A DNA stretch of 64,000 nt from Tricholomella constricta (taxonomy: Eukaryota > Basidiomycota > Agaricomycetes > Agaricales > Lyophyllaceae), in the NCBI GenBank assembly GCA_013368375.1, contig JAACJP010000019.1, forward strand, positions 124,001 to 188,000. Reading direction: 5' to 3'. Under the pieces are notes generated by a model. It did no database searches. It worked only from the letters and a program-made list of their open reading frames with translations, and was not told the DNA's origin. Positions 63,390-64,000 of the stretch are shown here, one piece after another (position 1 is the first letter of the stretch; each line of letters begins with the position of its first letter). A program made the translations under genes and the position numbers.

Positions 63390-64000
63390 TCCTCGGCGTC
63401 GGAGGCGGTCGCGTCGGCCGACGATGGAGTCGGGTCGGCGGGGACTGCGTCCTTGCGAGCTAGACGTTCCATGATGAGCGCCTCCAGCTCATCATCGAGC
63501 ATGTGGCGCACGTCCCAGCGCAAAGGGCAGTCACGAGAGTAGTGACCCTTTTTCTTGCACCGAAAACAGTGGTCGTCGGCAGGCGCGACTCGATCGCGCA
63601 TCCGATCTACGTCCATTGGGATGCCCTGGGGGATCGGCCTGGGGGCTAGTGCGGCAGGAGCGCGGGGGGCGGGGGGAGCGGGAGCGGGAGCGGGAGCGGG
63701 GGCAGTAGCGAACGCCCATCGTGCAGCTGCGGTGGTGGGCGGGCGGCTGTCGGGCGCCTTTGTCGGGACCATCCGACGGTGGAAGTCGTCCTCCGACCTC
63801 ATGATGAAGTCTTGAGAACGAGCGATCCTCAGCCACTCCTCAATCTTCTCATCGTGCGGGCGACCCGTGGTGATGCTTCCGAGTCGCCTCGAGAGCTTCG
63901 GGTCCATTCCCCGACGGAATTTGAGGACCAGGTGACGCCCATCTGGGTAGCCCGCCTTGACCCACAGGGATCGGAACGAGTCGATGTACTCGTCGATCGA
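63380..64000 (-). CDS. Chromovirus A2 Gag (5' end beyond the window)
   Basis: The frame is open from the window edge (IDEYIDSFRSLWVKAGYPDG, LVLKFRRGMDPKLSRRLGS) through a Pro/Ala repeat tract (APAPAPAPAPPAP, 63665-63710) to a CCHC zinc knuckle, CFRCKKKGHYSRDC (about 63577-63536), ending DAEEGF before TAA at 63380-63382. The visible capsid C-terminus and knuckle bind the element RNA during particle assembly. A first ATG within the window is at 63907, but the coding frame clearly begins upstream. Confidence 0.92.
   Translation of the reverse strand, partial: SIDEYIDSFRSLWVKAGYPDGRHLVLKFRRGMDPKLSRRLGSITTGRPHDEKIEEWLRIARSQDFIMRSEDDFHRRMVPTKAPDSRPPTTAAARWAFATAPAPAPAPAPPAPRAPAALAPRPIPQGIPMDVDRMRDRVAPADDHCFRCKKKGHYSRDCPLRWDVRHMLDDELEALIMERLARKDAVPADPTPSSADATASDAEEGF

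Larger units (their letters stand above)
58852..64000 (-). mobile_element. Chromovirus A2 (apparently intact, runs past the window end)
   Basis: Minus strand: gag (from beyond 64000 to 63380), pol in the -1 frame (63383-59349), polypurine tract AAAAGGGGGGG, and a 497-bp 3' LTR (59348-58852). No stop or frameshift interrupts pol. The 5' LTR and primer site lie outside the window. It inserted into the UCH-like ORF copy 2 and is the intact relative of A1 at the window start. Confidence 0.93.

Overview
The window looks like a transposon-rich, gene-poor stretch of a filamentous basidiomycete genome, probably an agaricomycete. The evidence is Ty3/gypsy chromoviruses with C-terminal chromodomains, 50-75 bp GT-AG introns, and gene families typical of these fungi (F-box-like, HNH nuclease, serpentine membrane proteins, small secreted proteins). 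No bacterial operon, CRISPR array, rRNA or tRNA gene was seen. Because the organism is eukaryotic, open frames that begin only with GTG or TTG were not given those starts.

Layout. 1-1679: 3' end of chromovirus A1 (+), split by a ~200-bp MITE-like insert and ended by a 320-bp LTR; it sits inside element B. 1680-10951: large Ty3/gypsy element B (-), with an extra ORF before gag, Gag-protease, Pol, and a long degenerate ORF after pol; Gag ends in a UGA-CUA stop with the same frame open beyond it. 12.0-12.9 kb: Ty1/copia gag and LTR relics. 13.1-20.1 kb: an 8-exon serpentine membrane protein gene cut in two by an intact 5640-bp Ty3/gypsy element C with apparently identical 344-bp LTRs and a CCTTG target duplication. 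20.8-22.0 kb: relic of a propeller-type (F-box family) protein. 24.9-27.8 kb: relics of a Zn2Cys6 regulator and a G-protein alpha subunit. 28.3-31.8 kb: a second, intact copy of the membrane protein gene followed by the same propeller relic, so about 3.4 kb is duplicated. 32.0-35.2 kb: an F-box-like gene and a five-exon HNH nuclease gene.

36.1-41.5 kb: a UCH-like peptidase ORF of DNA-transposon type, interrupted by a deleted LTR element (D1), which carries a solo LTR that itself carries another solo LTR. 42.3-43.9 kb: alpha/beta-hydrolase pseudogene and a transposase relic. 44.6-46.1 kb: intact three-exon single-pass membrane protein gene. 46.7-52.5 kb: F-box relic and two related small secreted protein genes. 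52.5-53.5 kb: 5'-truncated second HNH copy. 53.6-58.85 kb: inverted second copy of the peptidase-ORF/D nest (D2). 58.85-64 kb: apparently intact chromovirus A2 (-), with gag and pol joined by a canonical -1 frameshift signal.

The cellular genes are unrelated in function and do not form a pathway; what connects the window is layered transposition. Target duplications give an order: the UCH-like host received D, D received solo LTR E, E received solo LTR 1, the whole nest was duplicated, and then D2 alone received solo LTR 2.
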